Below are positions 36,801 to 48,800 of a stretch of DNA of 64,000 nucleotides, piece after piece (position 1 is the first letter of the stretch; each line of letters opens with the position of its first letter). The stretch covers positions 25,561,318 through 25,625,317 of the forward strand of contig CM074188.1 in NCBI GenBank assembly GCA_037179385.1, read 5' to 3'. The notes beneath the pieces were generated by a model, which saw only the letters and a program-made list of their open reading frames with translations, was not told where the DNA came from and made no database searches. The stretch is from Holothuria scabra. Its lineage: Eukaryota > Echinodermata > Holothuroidea > Aspidochirotida > Holothuriidae. The position numbers were made by a program, and so were the translations under genes.

Positions 36801-39800
36801 ACTGGTTTCTTCTCTCATGCATTATAATAGCGGAGCTTCATCAGTAGCAAACCTTTTACTCTGTGCAGGTTTGGGATATTCAAAATGTTTAAATATTGTC
36901 TTTCTCGATAGCTTCCATTAGAGCAGTGGTTCTCAAAGTGGTCCCTACCGCCCCCTGGGGGCGTTGAAAATTTTCAAGGGGGCACTGAGGAGTTTGCAAG
37001 CAATAGGGGGGCATTGGCATTGACAAGGGGTCCCTGGAGGTTCTCATACATTCGTGCAATAAAGGAACCTAGGAGGTTGCATAGTGGTTGACACAGACTG
37101 TCTTCTCCAAAGGTTTAGCAACTACTGACAAAAAACACCGAATATAGAACTTATTTGGGTCATTTTGGTGCTGGAAATTGAAAGTCAAAAGCTCAAAGTC
37201 AAAGACTTATATAAATATGATGGCATGTTGGTTGGGAGGGGGGCATTGGATCAGTCATGGATGCCTTATGGGGGCAGTATTTTGAAAAAGTTTGAGAACC
37301 GCTGCATTAGAGCATCGAGGAAAGTATCCCCCGAAGCTATTTCTTCAGAATTTTGAGTCATTCTCAAAACGTGACCTCACTAGGAGATCTTTCAGATTTT
37401 TTGCCTGTTTATAGGCAATTATTGGGTTTTTCGGAAATAGCTTTCTTAATTGCTCATGTTCGGAAGTAGGGTGCCAATGTTTGGTTAGGGCACTTTTGAT
37501 ATGCGTTGTCTGAACATGTGGGTGTAGGTCAGTTTTAAAACCAGTGGTATGGTTTTGTTTTTGATTCTGTGGTTAATAGATTGCCTCTCTCTGTATGCTT
37601 GATATTCGAGGTGGCGGATTCTGTTTCAGCACGGGAATAATTTCTCATTTCTGTGAAAGAGTCACATTTTTCTTGAAAATCACTTACATTATTGCACAGG
37701 CAGGCATATCTCAGTACTTCGACTTTGATGAAGCTTTTAAAAGTGGCTAAGGGGTGTGAAGAATCTTGATCGAGGTATTGGTACGTTTCTGTGGATTTAG
37801 TAAAGACTTTTGTGTCAAGGATACCACAGGAGCGAAAACGTTCACTTTTAAACATTTTGAGATCTAAGTGTAAAGTGACTTCCTCAAAGGATGTTTCAGC
37901 AGTGAATTTGAAAAATTGGTGAGAAGTATTAAGGTTTACCACTAGATTTTGAAGTTCCGTTTGAGTTCCTTTGTACAACAATAGGATATCATCCCTGTAC
38001 CGAAGCCATTTTGTAATGTTCAGATCTGTAGATATTATGCCTTTCTCTAACGGATTCATAACAATGTCACAAATTTCAAGGGAAGCCTGACTGCCCATGG
38101 TGCAACTTATTTTTTGTAGGTAGAAGTTGCCGTTAAATTTAAAACAATTTCTGGTTAGAATTAGTTTGACAAGTCTGTGCATAGAGCAGGTAGATATTTT
38201 CTTTATCTTGTACAAGCTTTGAGGGGCTTCAGAGTAGGCTTTCAGAACAGGATCTATTAAAAGCTTTGTCTTGTGGTGTTTTTGTGTACATAGAGACAAC
38301 GTCCAAAGTGGCGAGAATGACATTTTCCGGGAGAGGTGTAGCTTCCAGTAAGCTAAGGATATGTTTCGTATCCTTAACATAGGTGTTTTGTTTTATCACA
38401 ATAGGAAGCAGAAAATACTCCACAAATTCAGATATTTTTTCTGTGGGGGATCCGTTACCGTTAATTATTGGTCGACCAGCAAATTTTGAGTTAGCCGGCG
38501 GGGGTTTATGTACATTAGGGAGTACGTAAATGACCGGGGTGCGGATCGTGTGGTTTAGTGGATTTAAATAGTTGAAAATCTGCTGGTCAATCTTTTTTTT
38601 GGAGAAGAAGAAGAGAATTAGTGCTGGAAGAGTTTCAAGCACTAATTTTTTTGTGTCAAGGGTTGTATCGCTATCAAGTTTTTGATAATGAGGACTTTCT
38701 AATTGCCTTTCAATTTCGGCTTGGTAGTCTGTGCGATTTAGAATTGCAATACCTCTGCCTTTATCAAAGGGTTTAAGGATGACAGATCTGTCTTTAGCCA
38801 GTGATCTGAGAGCAACCTTTTTGGCCTTAGAGATGTTATTTTGGGCATTATAGGTAGGTATTTCCGCAAGTTCTCTTTTAGTAGCTTCGAGATAGTCTTC
38901 CAGGTTGTGACTATATGTCACCTGTGGTGACCAAGTCGACGGTACTCGGAACTTATGAAATAACATTTGCTTTTATCTTGCATAATGAATCATATTCTCA
39001 TTTCCCTTGTTAGATCCTTTAAGGACTTGAGAATATCGATTCTAGAAGGTTTTTCGGGTGTAATTATGAATTTTAGACCTTTTCTCAATGCAATATTCTC
39101 TATATCTGATGTTTTCCTATCAGAGAGATTTTTGATGTACTTGAGGGGGTCTTTCGCCTTTAGTTTAAGGTGGTGGGCATTAAGTAGACTACTTTTAGCC
39201 TCTTGTTTCCTTTGGCAGGTATGAGATTGGTTAATGCATTTAGTAGCTTCAAGAGGACATCCAAATTTGCGTTTTTTCAGGGGTTTATTTGCACGTTTAG
39301 TCGTGGGGTTATTGGTATTTTCGATTACTGGATTTTTAGAAAAAGAAAGAGAAGACACAGACACAAGCATGTTTTCCAGAGGTAGTGAGCCTTTCCTTCT
39401 GTAGGATAGGATAGCCCTAAAAAGAGCTATTTGGTTTTTGTATGAACCGGATTCTCCTACTTCCTTGTGTCCCCTTTTTGCCTTCCGATGGTGGTGGAAT
39501 ATTTTCCTCTCGCTCTTATTGGTGTTGCCTTCTAAAAGCCTGTTGTAGAAGCAAAGGGCCTGGACAGAATCGATTGTATTTTCAATTTCTGCTTTGGCCC
39601 TCTTTCCTTCTCGAGAAATCTGTCATGCTGCCTTTTGAATTGGCAGGAGAGCTCCTGTGGCCAAATTATACTGAGCTTCCTGCCTGCTTGGTCAAGATGA
39701 GAATCCCAGGCGGATCTCAACTCTATCGAGTGGTGAAGGTTACACGGCAATTTGGGCCAGCTTCTTTGAACCTGGAGGAGTGTTGGTACAATTTCCTTTT

Positions 39801-42800
39801 CTAGGAGTGTATCCAAGCGGTTGATTTCTGCTTTCAGGCTGACTAGTGATAACTGGATACTGGAGAGAGCGTTGATGTGTCTTCTGACTGTTCTGTATGA
39901 GTCCTCTTCTTCTTCTAGGCAGATCTTCTCCATATTCTGCTGTCTCCCCCTCTCTTCGGACTACCTTAATTGGCTTGGTTGTATGTAAACTTCTTTGTCA
40001 GAGGAGTCTTGAGTGACTGGGGTAGCTGTAATATCTGGTATCAGGTTATCCATGCTTGATGATATGACTTTGTTTACAAAAACCAAAACTTCCTCTTTGT
40101 CATGTACCACACTCCTGACCCAATGCCTATGCAAATACCTAAATATGAAGTCAGTAGCTTGGCATAATCAAAATACTCTGCAAATAATTCTGTTATTTAG
40201 AAACATGTAAAATATGGATCTCTTTAAGAAGTGTGCTGGACGTAGAAGTAGAGGAAAAATACAAAAGTTCATCCCTTTTGTTTCAACTTTCTTGCAAAAT
40301 CTGTTGACTTACTTGTGCAAGTCTAAACTTTCACACACGAAACCATAGCAGTCAGCCATCTTGCTGCGACAGATCACATTTGAGTAGCATTCAAAGTCTT
40401 TTGGTATGACCAGGGAGTTGCAACTCCCTGGTATGACCGAACCTGAGAATCCAACCCTGTCCTCCCACTTGAGAGGTGAATGCTATACCCCTAGACCAGA
40501 GCGCACTGTAAAAATGAACAGATGTCTTCAATTTTGAGTATCTAGCTTTTGTAGCTTTACATGAAGAACAAATATGTGGCTACTTGGATTGGATCTCTTT
40601 AATAAATGTTACAGATTTAAGGGAAGTGAGGTTCAATCAGATGGAATGTTAGATTAGGTGCATAAAGTTTTTGAGTAAAAGTAATTGTAGATGTTAATAA
40701 TGCTTACTCTGTAACAAGTTTTCTTTTCTAATTTCTTACTCAGAAAGGGAGGAATATTGCCTCAATTGGGGACATGAAAGATTTTGTCCAAAAAGAACTG
40801 AAAGGTCTGAAGCAGGATTACAAATCACTGACGATGCGTAAGTTTTCATGAGATTTGTAAGTTTCTGTCGACCTCATCTGGGCATGAAAAAAGTACAATA
40901 CCCTTTACAGGGTCAAATGTTTCTTCCTGATGCTAATTATTATGTCACATCTAAATGCTGCTGTGTTTGATATTGTCTGAAAACAAAACAACATTATGAA
41001 CAGCTGTATCAAATGAATTGCAAATGTGATCATTATCCTTCCACTTAATGGCATTAATTATGTATCAAAAATCTTTGTCTGAAAATAAAGAAAAGGCTTC
41101 ATGACTGCAACCATGGAATTAAGTATTAGGTTGGAGGTGTTTAAGTGTTGGCATTTGAAGCCATTGTGACAAGCTTTGGCAATCACACGGAAAGCAGAAT
41201 AGTTCAATGAGTAAGGTGCTATTGACATAAACAAGCCTTACAATTCGTGTTGAAGTGGCTGAGTGAATTGGTTCATGAAATTAACAAATTTTTCCAAAGC
41301 TGTTGAGTTTTCTTCACATGCCAGTGACAAATGGTCAAACTTTGGCAATCCCATTATACTACATACAAACAACTGTTTCATGAGCAAGTACTTAAGGGCT
41401 CAATTCGGCTTTCAAAAATTTGTGTCTAGACACTTTCAAATTATGCACAAAACTGTTACAAGTCAGGAAATCACAAATTTCAAAATTTTAATCTTATCTG
41501 TAACTATTGGATATGAAACTTGACTAATCATGCTAACTATAAGCATTTTAATGTGGGGGCACTCTAAACACTTTAATTACATTATTGATATCAACTCAAT
41601 GAGTTCCTTTCACCCTTTACTGTTGTGCTCCAATTGGGGCATATTCGAGAGTGGCTCCAATCGGGGCATATTCGAGAGTGGGCGGAAAAGCCGATGTAGC
41701 ATGCCCCGCATCAGCTTCCGTATGCTATTGTCTCTCTCGTTGTTGTGGCCGTATTTTCGGGTGGCTACTCGCAGTTTCGAGCTCTGCATGAAACAGTAAA
41801 GATGGGTGACAGCCGGGCTCTCCGTCGGGGTCCAAAAGGACCCAAACAACGGTAAAGGGTTAACATCAGTTAATACATTAATGGTGATTTGTGATAGTTA
41901 CTCTAGATGAGATTTAATGACACAGCAACATGAATGTATATTGTATCAGGTAGATAAAATCATGAAATGGAGATGCAGTTTCAAATAGGGTTGAAAGTCC
42001 AGTTTGGTTTCAAATACAGTGTAAATGAGGTTTGAGTCCTCCCCTTTAAGTTGCCTGTTATGACAGGTAGGGAATACCAAGGGCACATTCTACAAACAAC
42101 AACAACACGTTTATGGTGAAATGTACAATAACTCTAAATTTGCATATTGCAAGTCACCTGAAGAAGTGTTGGCTATTTACCATGTTGAATTTCCCTGCCC
42201 ATAAAAACTCCACACCTCTTTGCTTCAGCTTCAGTGAACAAAGGTCAACAAAAGCCAGATAAGAAGATGTGCTACTGCTTGCCTTGCATGCTTTGCAACA
42301 GTGGCACATCTGGACCTTATCATTCCACCTTGTATTTACATCTTCCCTTAGCTCTCTCTTATCAAGCTTGTGGTTTCTTGGAACGTGCTTGAATGAGTTA
42401 AGCAGGAAGTCGGGTAAAATTTGATTACTGCACCAAACCTTGTTTTTGGTGGAGACTCTGGTGAAGTATCTAATAGGGTAAGAAATACCTCATGACACTT
42501 TGTGACATTCAAAGTAAAATTCAGCAGAGATAATTCTCAGTGGCCTCTTTATTTTTTGTGTATGATGTTTCGCATGGTTGGCTTTAAGAAATAGTTTGTC
42601 ATGATTAGTTCAGTGTAACTTTTGGTCACATTATTACCAGTTATCTATTTTATTGTAAAAGAAGTTTCTCTAATGATTCTGTTATGTAATGCCATTGTCT
42701 CTTACCTTCAGATGTTGGTGCTTGTGAAGGAATTTTACAACAAACAAGTAAACAACTCGACTTCCAAGAACAACTGCAGACGGAACATAGTGAGTTGAAT

Positions 42801-45800
42801 CAGATGAAATTATTTAATAATTTTCTCATGGGATGGGAAGCCCCAAATAGTTTGCTTATTTTAATAATTCTGTCGTTATTTAATGATTTCTTTAGGTAAG
42901 AGTTTAGCAACATGCAGTCATCATGAAACTTGGGCAGCATTTGTGAATTATACTGAGTTATTGACATATAGCCTACAAATCTGTTTAATAGGGAAGTGAG
43001 ATAGCCTTCCCTGGAATTTTTGACCCTGGAATAAGAAATAAAATAATAAATATATAATAAATATATGTATAATAAATATATAATATAATAAATAATCTTT
43101 TCTCACGGTGCCTCTTTTCCTGCTTGCCAAGTTGATTTGTTGGTTAGGTCAGCTGATTTTTCTTGCCCTTATGAATTGGAATTTACATGAACATCATGTT
43201 CCATGTTTTGCACTGAGCAGGGAGTTGCTAAAGATAAGGTTAGGTTAGGTAACATGGAGATTAACAGCCCAGTTTCCAATCAATTAGTTCCAGTCGAGCT
43301 GGCCACAGCCTTTTTTCCAGCTGTGACTCTCTGGCATGTTTTCCCTACTCCATTGCTTATGCTGAACACCAAGCACAACTGCAGTAGGTTCCATTTTTAA
43401 AGTCTTCAGTATGACCTGGCTAGGACTTGAACTCCATACTTCTGACTGCAAGTCTGATGCTCTAATCACTTGACCATGCAGTTGGTCGGGAGTTGCTAAA
43501 GAAGGAGACAGAACGTTCTGTAGTCGCTTGGAGGCAGTGTTTGTTTCCAACAGTCATCTTGCTTTCATCTGCCAAATTCATATCTCAATTCTTCTTTCAA
43601 TCAGGGTAAGTGAGGCATTATCAAAATTCCAATGAAGAGGCACATTTCTTACCCTCTACTCATGAAGATTTTGTTGCCAACCGCTGTGCAAAATTGTGAA
43701 ATTAATGTCATGCGACACTATCAGAGACACGATGTATAATTTTATTTGAAGTCAGTAATAATTTCTGCACAATATCATTTCTTAATGATGAAAACATTGT
43801 TAAAATCCAAAGGAAATATAGACTTGAACAGTGCCTTCATCCAACGACAAACTGGACACAATTGAAGAATATAGTTTCAATGTGTGTTTCCAGTCCTTCT
43901 AATAGAAATTCTTGTTATAAGCTTCGTCATTGGTGGATACAAACTTCCAACTCAAAGTATATGCAGACAAGCCTTTGTTTAGGGATTATATAGTTGGAAA
44001 AGAATGGGGGAATGTCATTAAAAGGACTTAGCCACAAGGGATTTAACAAAAGAAAAAAAAGTGACCTGTCAATCAAGTAGTGACACTTCAAAAGATACAA
44101 ACCGTTTCCAAGGAAATATTGTCTGAAAAAATTTGTTCGTTTATCCCCTTCTCTAACAAATCCCTGCACTGGGGAAGCCAGGCCAAAAATTGCCTTTTCA
44201 GCCATGCACAAGTTTATTTGTCAAAAGGATGTGGTTTGGGGGTTGACAGGTAGAGCTTGTCTCTCGAACTTTTACCGAGTTGTTCATGTTACGTGTTCAT
44301 ATGAAATGAAGGTGAAATGTGATCTTTCTCAGTAGCTTTCAGCCAGCTATTGGCTGGCATGAGCTATTGCATAGACTTGAAGAACATACATGCAAAATAG
44401 CCCACAGTATTTTGTGTTAATCCTTAATAGGTGTTTGTCAGTTGTGGACACTGATCCAAAGGAATGTGTTATTTGTGATTGCTATATTTATCATATATAC
44501 TAGTTCAACTTTCAACACCTTTCACCATTTGCCAACATATCAAATTTTTTTGAAATTGTTTGGAGTGATTGCTAAGTAGGTCTTTTGTTGTGATTGAAAC
44601 ATTGATTTTGCAGGTGAGTCAAAGGTGATGTAAGGTCATTGGGGTCATACACAGTATTAAAGTTTAAAGACATGTTAGAGAGGAAAACATTTTGATATTT
44701 TTGTTTGCATATTTATGTTTCAAATTTGTTTTCCAATTTTGTTCTTCTCCAGGCATGTTGGAAGGAATAAACTTGAAAGATTGCTACACATATATTGAAG
44801 AACATATAGCAAGACAGGTTGGTCTGAAATAGTTTTACCTTTCAGTAAAAAAAGTGTTGTTCTATAACCAAATGTTAAAAATAAATTCACTTACATGCCC
44901 TTTAGGTGTGGATCCAGATATTCCAAAAAGGAGTGTGTGGGGGGGGGGGGGGGGCTGACTTGAAGAAAGCTGGGAAGTGAGGGAATTGCATTGATAATTT
45001 CCTGTATTTTGTTTTATTGATCTGGCAAAAAAGGGAAGGCTTAGGCCATAAAAGCTCCCCCTTGGGTCTATGCCTGCCCTTGTAAATGTATCCTATCTTC
45101 AGAATGATATGTAGAAAATTAACATAGGCATTTGAACTTGAAAGAGTAAACCATCAAAAATATAACAGTTCAAAAAATTTCCTGATTTCAGGAAATCCGA
45201 AGTCTTGAATAAAATCCTCCAGAAATGCATTTTGCTAGACAAAAGTTTTTGCCATGGTCACCTTTGTCGAAATAAACAACTATGGGGGAGGGTTCTGAGG
45301 TTATTCTGAAATTGTTTTACTTATATTTTCCTGCATAAAGGTAGTTGAACATCAGAAAAAGACAGCAATACCATGGCATGTGGACCTCCTCTTGATGTGA
45401 AATACTTTTGTTAAGGGGAACTAATCCTCTGCGGGCTAACAGTCTTGGATAACAAAGTTTCAGGAAATGAACTTGTACTTTGCTTACATCGCTAAGCCAT
45501 TTTTATTCCCTTGAGAGCCCTGAAAATACCTTGTTAGACAGCTGTGTCAGGTTTTGATTAGCAAAACTATTCATAGGAGCAGTTCCTGTAAATCTATTTA
45601 AAATAGGAACTTTTCTGTGGGCCAGAAAAGGGATTTGGCTCAATTGAAATGCTACTAAAAGTGCATGAGGTGCAGTAATTTTAAATGCAACGAAACTTTG
45701 AATATGAATTAGAGTTTTACAGCCCAGTTTCCAACTGTTTGGTTCAAATCGATCCGGCCACGGCCTTTTCTCCAGTTGTGCCTCACTTTCAGTATGAGGG

Positions 45801-48800
45801 GAAAGGTGTGGCCTGTGTCAAGTATTAAGTGAACTGTAGTACTAGTTTCACATTATACAAAATTATCTCCAAAAGTGGTGGTAAAAGACTGTATTTACAT
45901 TATTTTTCAGAAACATTAGGAGAGATTATCAAATGAATTTGTAATCAAGCTTTTCTTATTGCAGGTATAAGTTATTATGTTTTTCCAAGCTATTTCTAAC
46001 ATTCCATAATCATTTTTCCTTTCATGGTTGGCTTCGCAGGAGGTGAGCCATCTTGCTCTGATTTTGTCTTTTTGAAACTGAATGTGTGTGTGCAACAGCT
46101 GTAGATTGGTAAAATTGTTGTAGCAGTTTTTTTGAGAGTATCCCTGCATTAGTAGTCAAACACTCTGAATTTTGTATCTCTTATATTTTGCCTTTTTTAC
46201 AATAGACCCTTTAACTACTACAGTAGCAATTGCAAAGGGTTGTGGGATAGGGTTAATCTGTAAGTTGATTTTGTCAATGGCATTATGCTATATGTACAAA
46301 GTATAAGGCATAACAACATTTTATCCCACAATCCATTGTAATAGTTGTCTGGAAAAGGATCTATTCACAGTGTAAGGAGGTGATCGTTATTACATAATAT
46401 TTTCTATTTCCAGATAAAAAGAAGTGCAGAAATTAGGTAATCCTGAATGAGGCAGTTATAGCCAGTCAGATAGCGTTTTACGGTCCAGTTTCCAACCTAT
46501 TGGTTCAAGTCGAACCAGCCACGGCCAGTTATAGCCAGTCAGATAGCGTTTTACGGTCCAGTTTCCAACCTATTGGTTCAAGTCGAACCAGCCACGGCCA
46601 GTTATAGCCAGTCAGATAGCGTTTTACGGTCCAGTTTCCAACCTATTGGTTCAAGTCGAACCAGCCACGGCCTTTTTTCCAGTTGTGGCTCACTGGCTTG
46701 TTTTCCCTACTCCATTACTTATGTGGAGCATCACTCACAACAGCAGTAGGTTCCATTTTTAGAGTCTTTGGTGTGACTGATGGACATGGGAATAGAACCT
46801 GGGCCTTCTGAGAGGGGGATGCTCTTACAGTTAGACCAAACAGGCAGTCAATGATTGTAAAAAAGTAAGCTAAGCACTGTACCAACCAGAATTCATTTAA
46901 AATAGGTTTTAGTTAGAATAGATGTTACTGTTCTTGGAAGTAATTTCTTTATAGAGGTCATACCTTTGTGAGTATTTTTAGTGAAAATGAAAGTAGAAAC
47001 AGTAATGTGGAAGCACTCAAACCCTTCTTTGTTGTCATGGCAACAAAAGATAATGTGTTTTTGGGTAGTTAGTTTTAGTTTTATGGCTCAGTTTTTAACC
47101 ATTTGGTTTGAGTTGGATGGGCCACAGCTTTCTGTGGAATGAAGATCCCTTCGAAGCGCCCAATAGATTCATTTATAAAGGCTTGAATCAATGCTAAGAT
47201 GTTATTAAAGGAACCAACAGATATTGATGTCTTATTTTATTTGTTTTACTCTATAGAGTCTGATAGGAGTTAACCAGTTATACTTGAGTGTCCTGTGCCT
47301 CCTCATTGATTTTACTGCTTTCCTCCCATGCATATTGGTGCATGATGGCTTTTGAAAGGCTGTTCCCTTCTAGTACACCCCTCACTCCACCCTATCCTAG
47401 ACCTCAAGAATGGTATCTCCATATAAGTTAAACATGATTTCAGTGACAATTTGTGACAGTGTATTATCTGTGGTCGGCTTAACTCCCCTATATCATTGGG
47501 CGATTGGACATGTAGACTGTTACTGACCTGTACCTTCTGACTACTTCCATATCAGCACTGTCACATTGATGTTTAAGCGACTGTTAGAGTTAGATTGTTT
47601 TTAATGATAATGATAATGATAACGGTAATGATAATGATAATGATAATAGACGAAACTTATAAACCACCTTATCCAATCAAAAGATAATAAGCACTAAGGC
47701 GCTGTACAGATGTAAGGAAATAAAACCATAAACTGAAAACAAGCAAAACAGATCAGAACAAAAAAATAAAGCCTGAAAAAGTAAAAACTAAGGAAGCTAA
47801 GAACACCAATGAAGAAAACCATAAAAACAACAGCAAATAAGAAATAATAATTGAAACATTAAGATAGTTAAAAAGAAACAGGCGGGCAAACTAAAACATA
47901 GAAAACAAGAACAAGGCTTGAACCAAAAGCAAGAAAGGATTACAAACTTAATATAAAATTAACTATTAAAAAGCAGCTTGCAAAAATAAAGTTTTTAAAA
48001 GTTTCTTAAATGCATGCAATTTGCTGGCACACCTCACTTCCATAGGCAGCTTGTTCCAAAGTGATGCAGCCCAACTATCAAACCCCCTATTTTCAAAAAT
48101 TTTTTACAACATGAATTCTGCACCACATTTGTATGTTGGCTTAAAACTAACCAAAAGTGATCTATGATCACCATCTAATCTGTTTGGATGGAGGCTGTTG
48201 TATCTGTGTGCATTCTTCACTCAACAAATATTCAGAGATTTTCATTTAACAGTAAATGACTAAAAACTAACATTTCTTCAAACCTGTATGATGTCTTTAA
48301 TGTTTCTTTTTTCTGGTAAACAGTCAGTTCAAGTTTCAAAAATGAAGTGCTGGAATAATGTTGAAGCTCTCTGTCAAACTCTAGTTGCCCCATTAAGTTG
48401 CATTCAATGTTCCACTTGGAGAAGTTAAGTAACTCTGCCCCTTATAGATGCATTTGATGTTCCACTTGGAGGATTTCAATAACTCCTTTGAAAGCATATT
48501 CTGGAGACAAAATTCATTAACTTCAAAATATGCAGAAAATTTTTTACTTTTATGATATGAAAACTGCATCTCAATAGCATAAAGCATTCAGAAGATACAC
48601 ATTTTAAAAGTAATGCAATTTTTCTTGAGATTTGGTGCATCATGGGTAATCATTGATAATATTGTGGCACATTAATTTGACATTGCATTAATTTATTTAT
48701 AATAATGACTCTGCTGCAGGCAATATTAAGGTTGTACTCTACATATGATGAAAGGTTATGCTAGATCTACAGGAAAAGATATTCAAATATTCCAACAGTA

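Larger units (their letters stand above)
37350..39990 (-). mobile_element. Penelope-like element, truncated and frameshifted, antisense in VPS33B intron
   Basis: Reading right to left on the - strand: an N-terminal region (39933-39532, then 39370-38990), then a reverse transcriptase in two overlapping frames (38966-38229, 38380-37535). RT landmarks are [14 protein letters not shown] (motif A), [18 protein letters not shown] (motif B) and [10 protein letters not shown] (motif C). A downstream DTKVF...[11 protein letters not shown] block and [18 protein letters not shown] follow. YRDD with these flanks is typical of Penelope-like elements (family knowledge). The sequence stops just before where the GIY-YIG endonuclease should begin; no CxxC or GIY-YIG motif follows. 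Confidence 0.9.

Noticed and set aside
39442..39804. 120-codon + strand frame
   Set aside because: It is the antisense shadow of the Penelope-like N-terminal region.
47250..47330. Candidate for the missing exon between 44817 and 54718 (reads LSVLCLLI)
   Set aside because: The resemblance is short and lacks a fitting donor. The exon at 52223-52277 matches far better and joins in phase.
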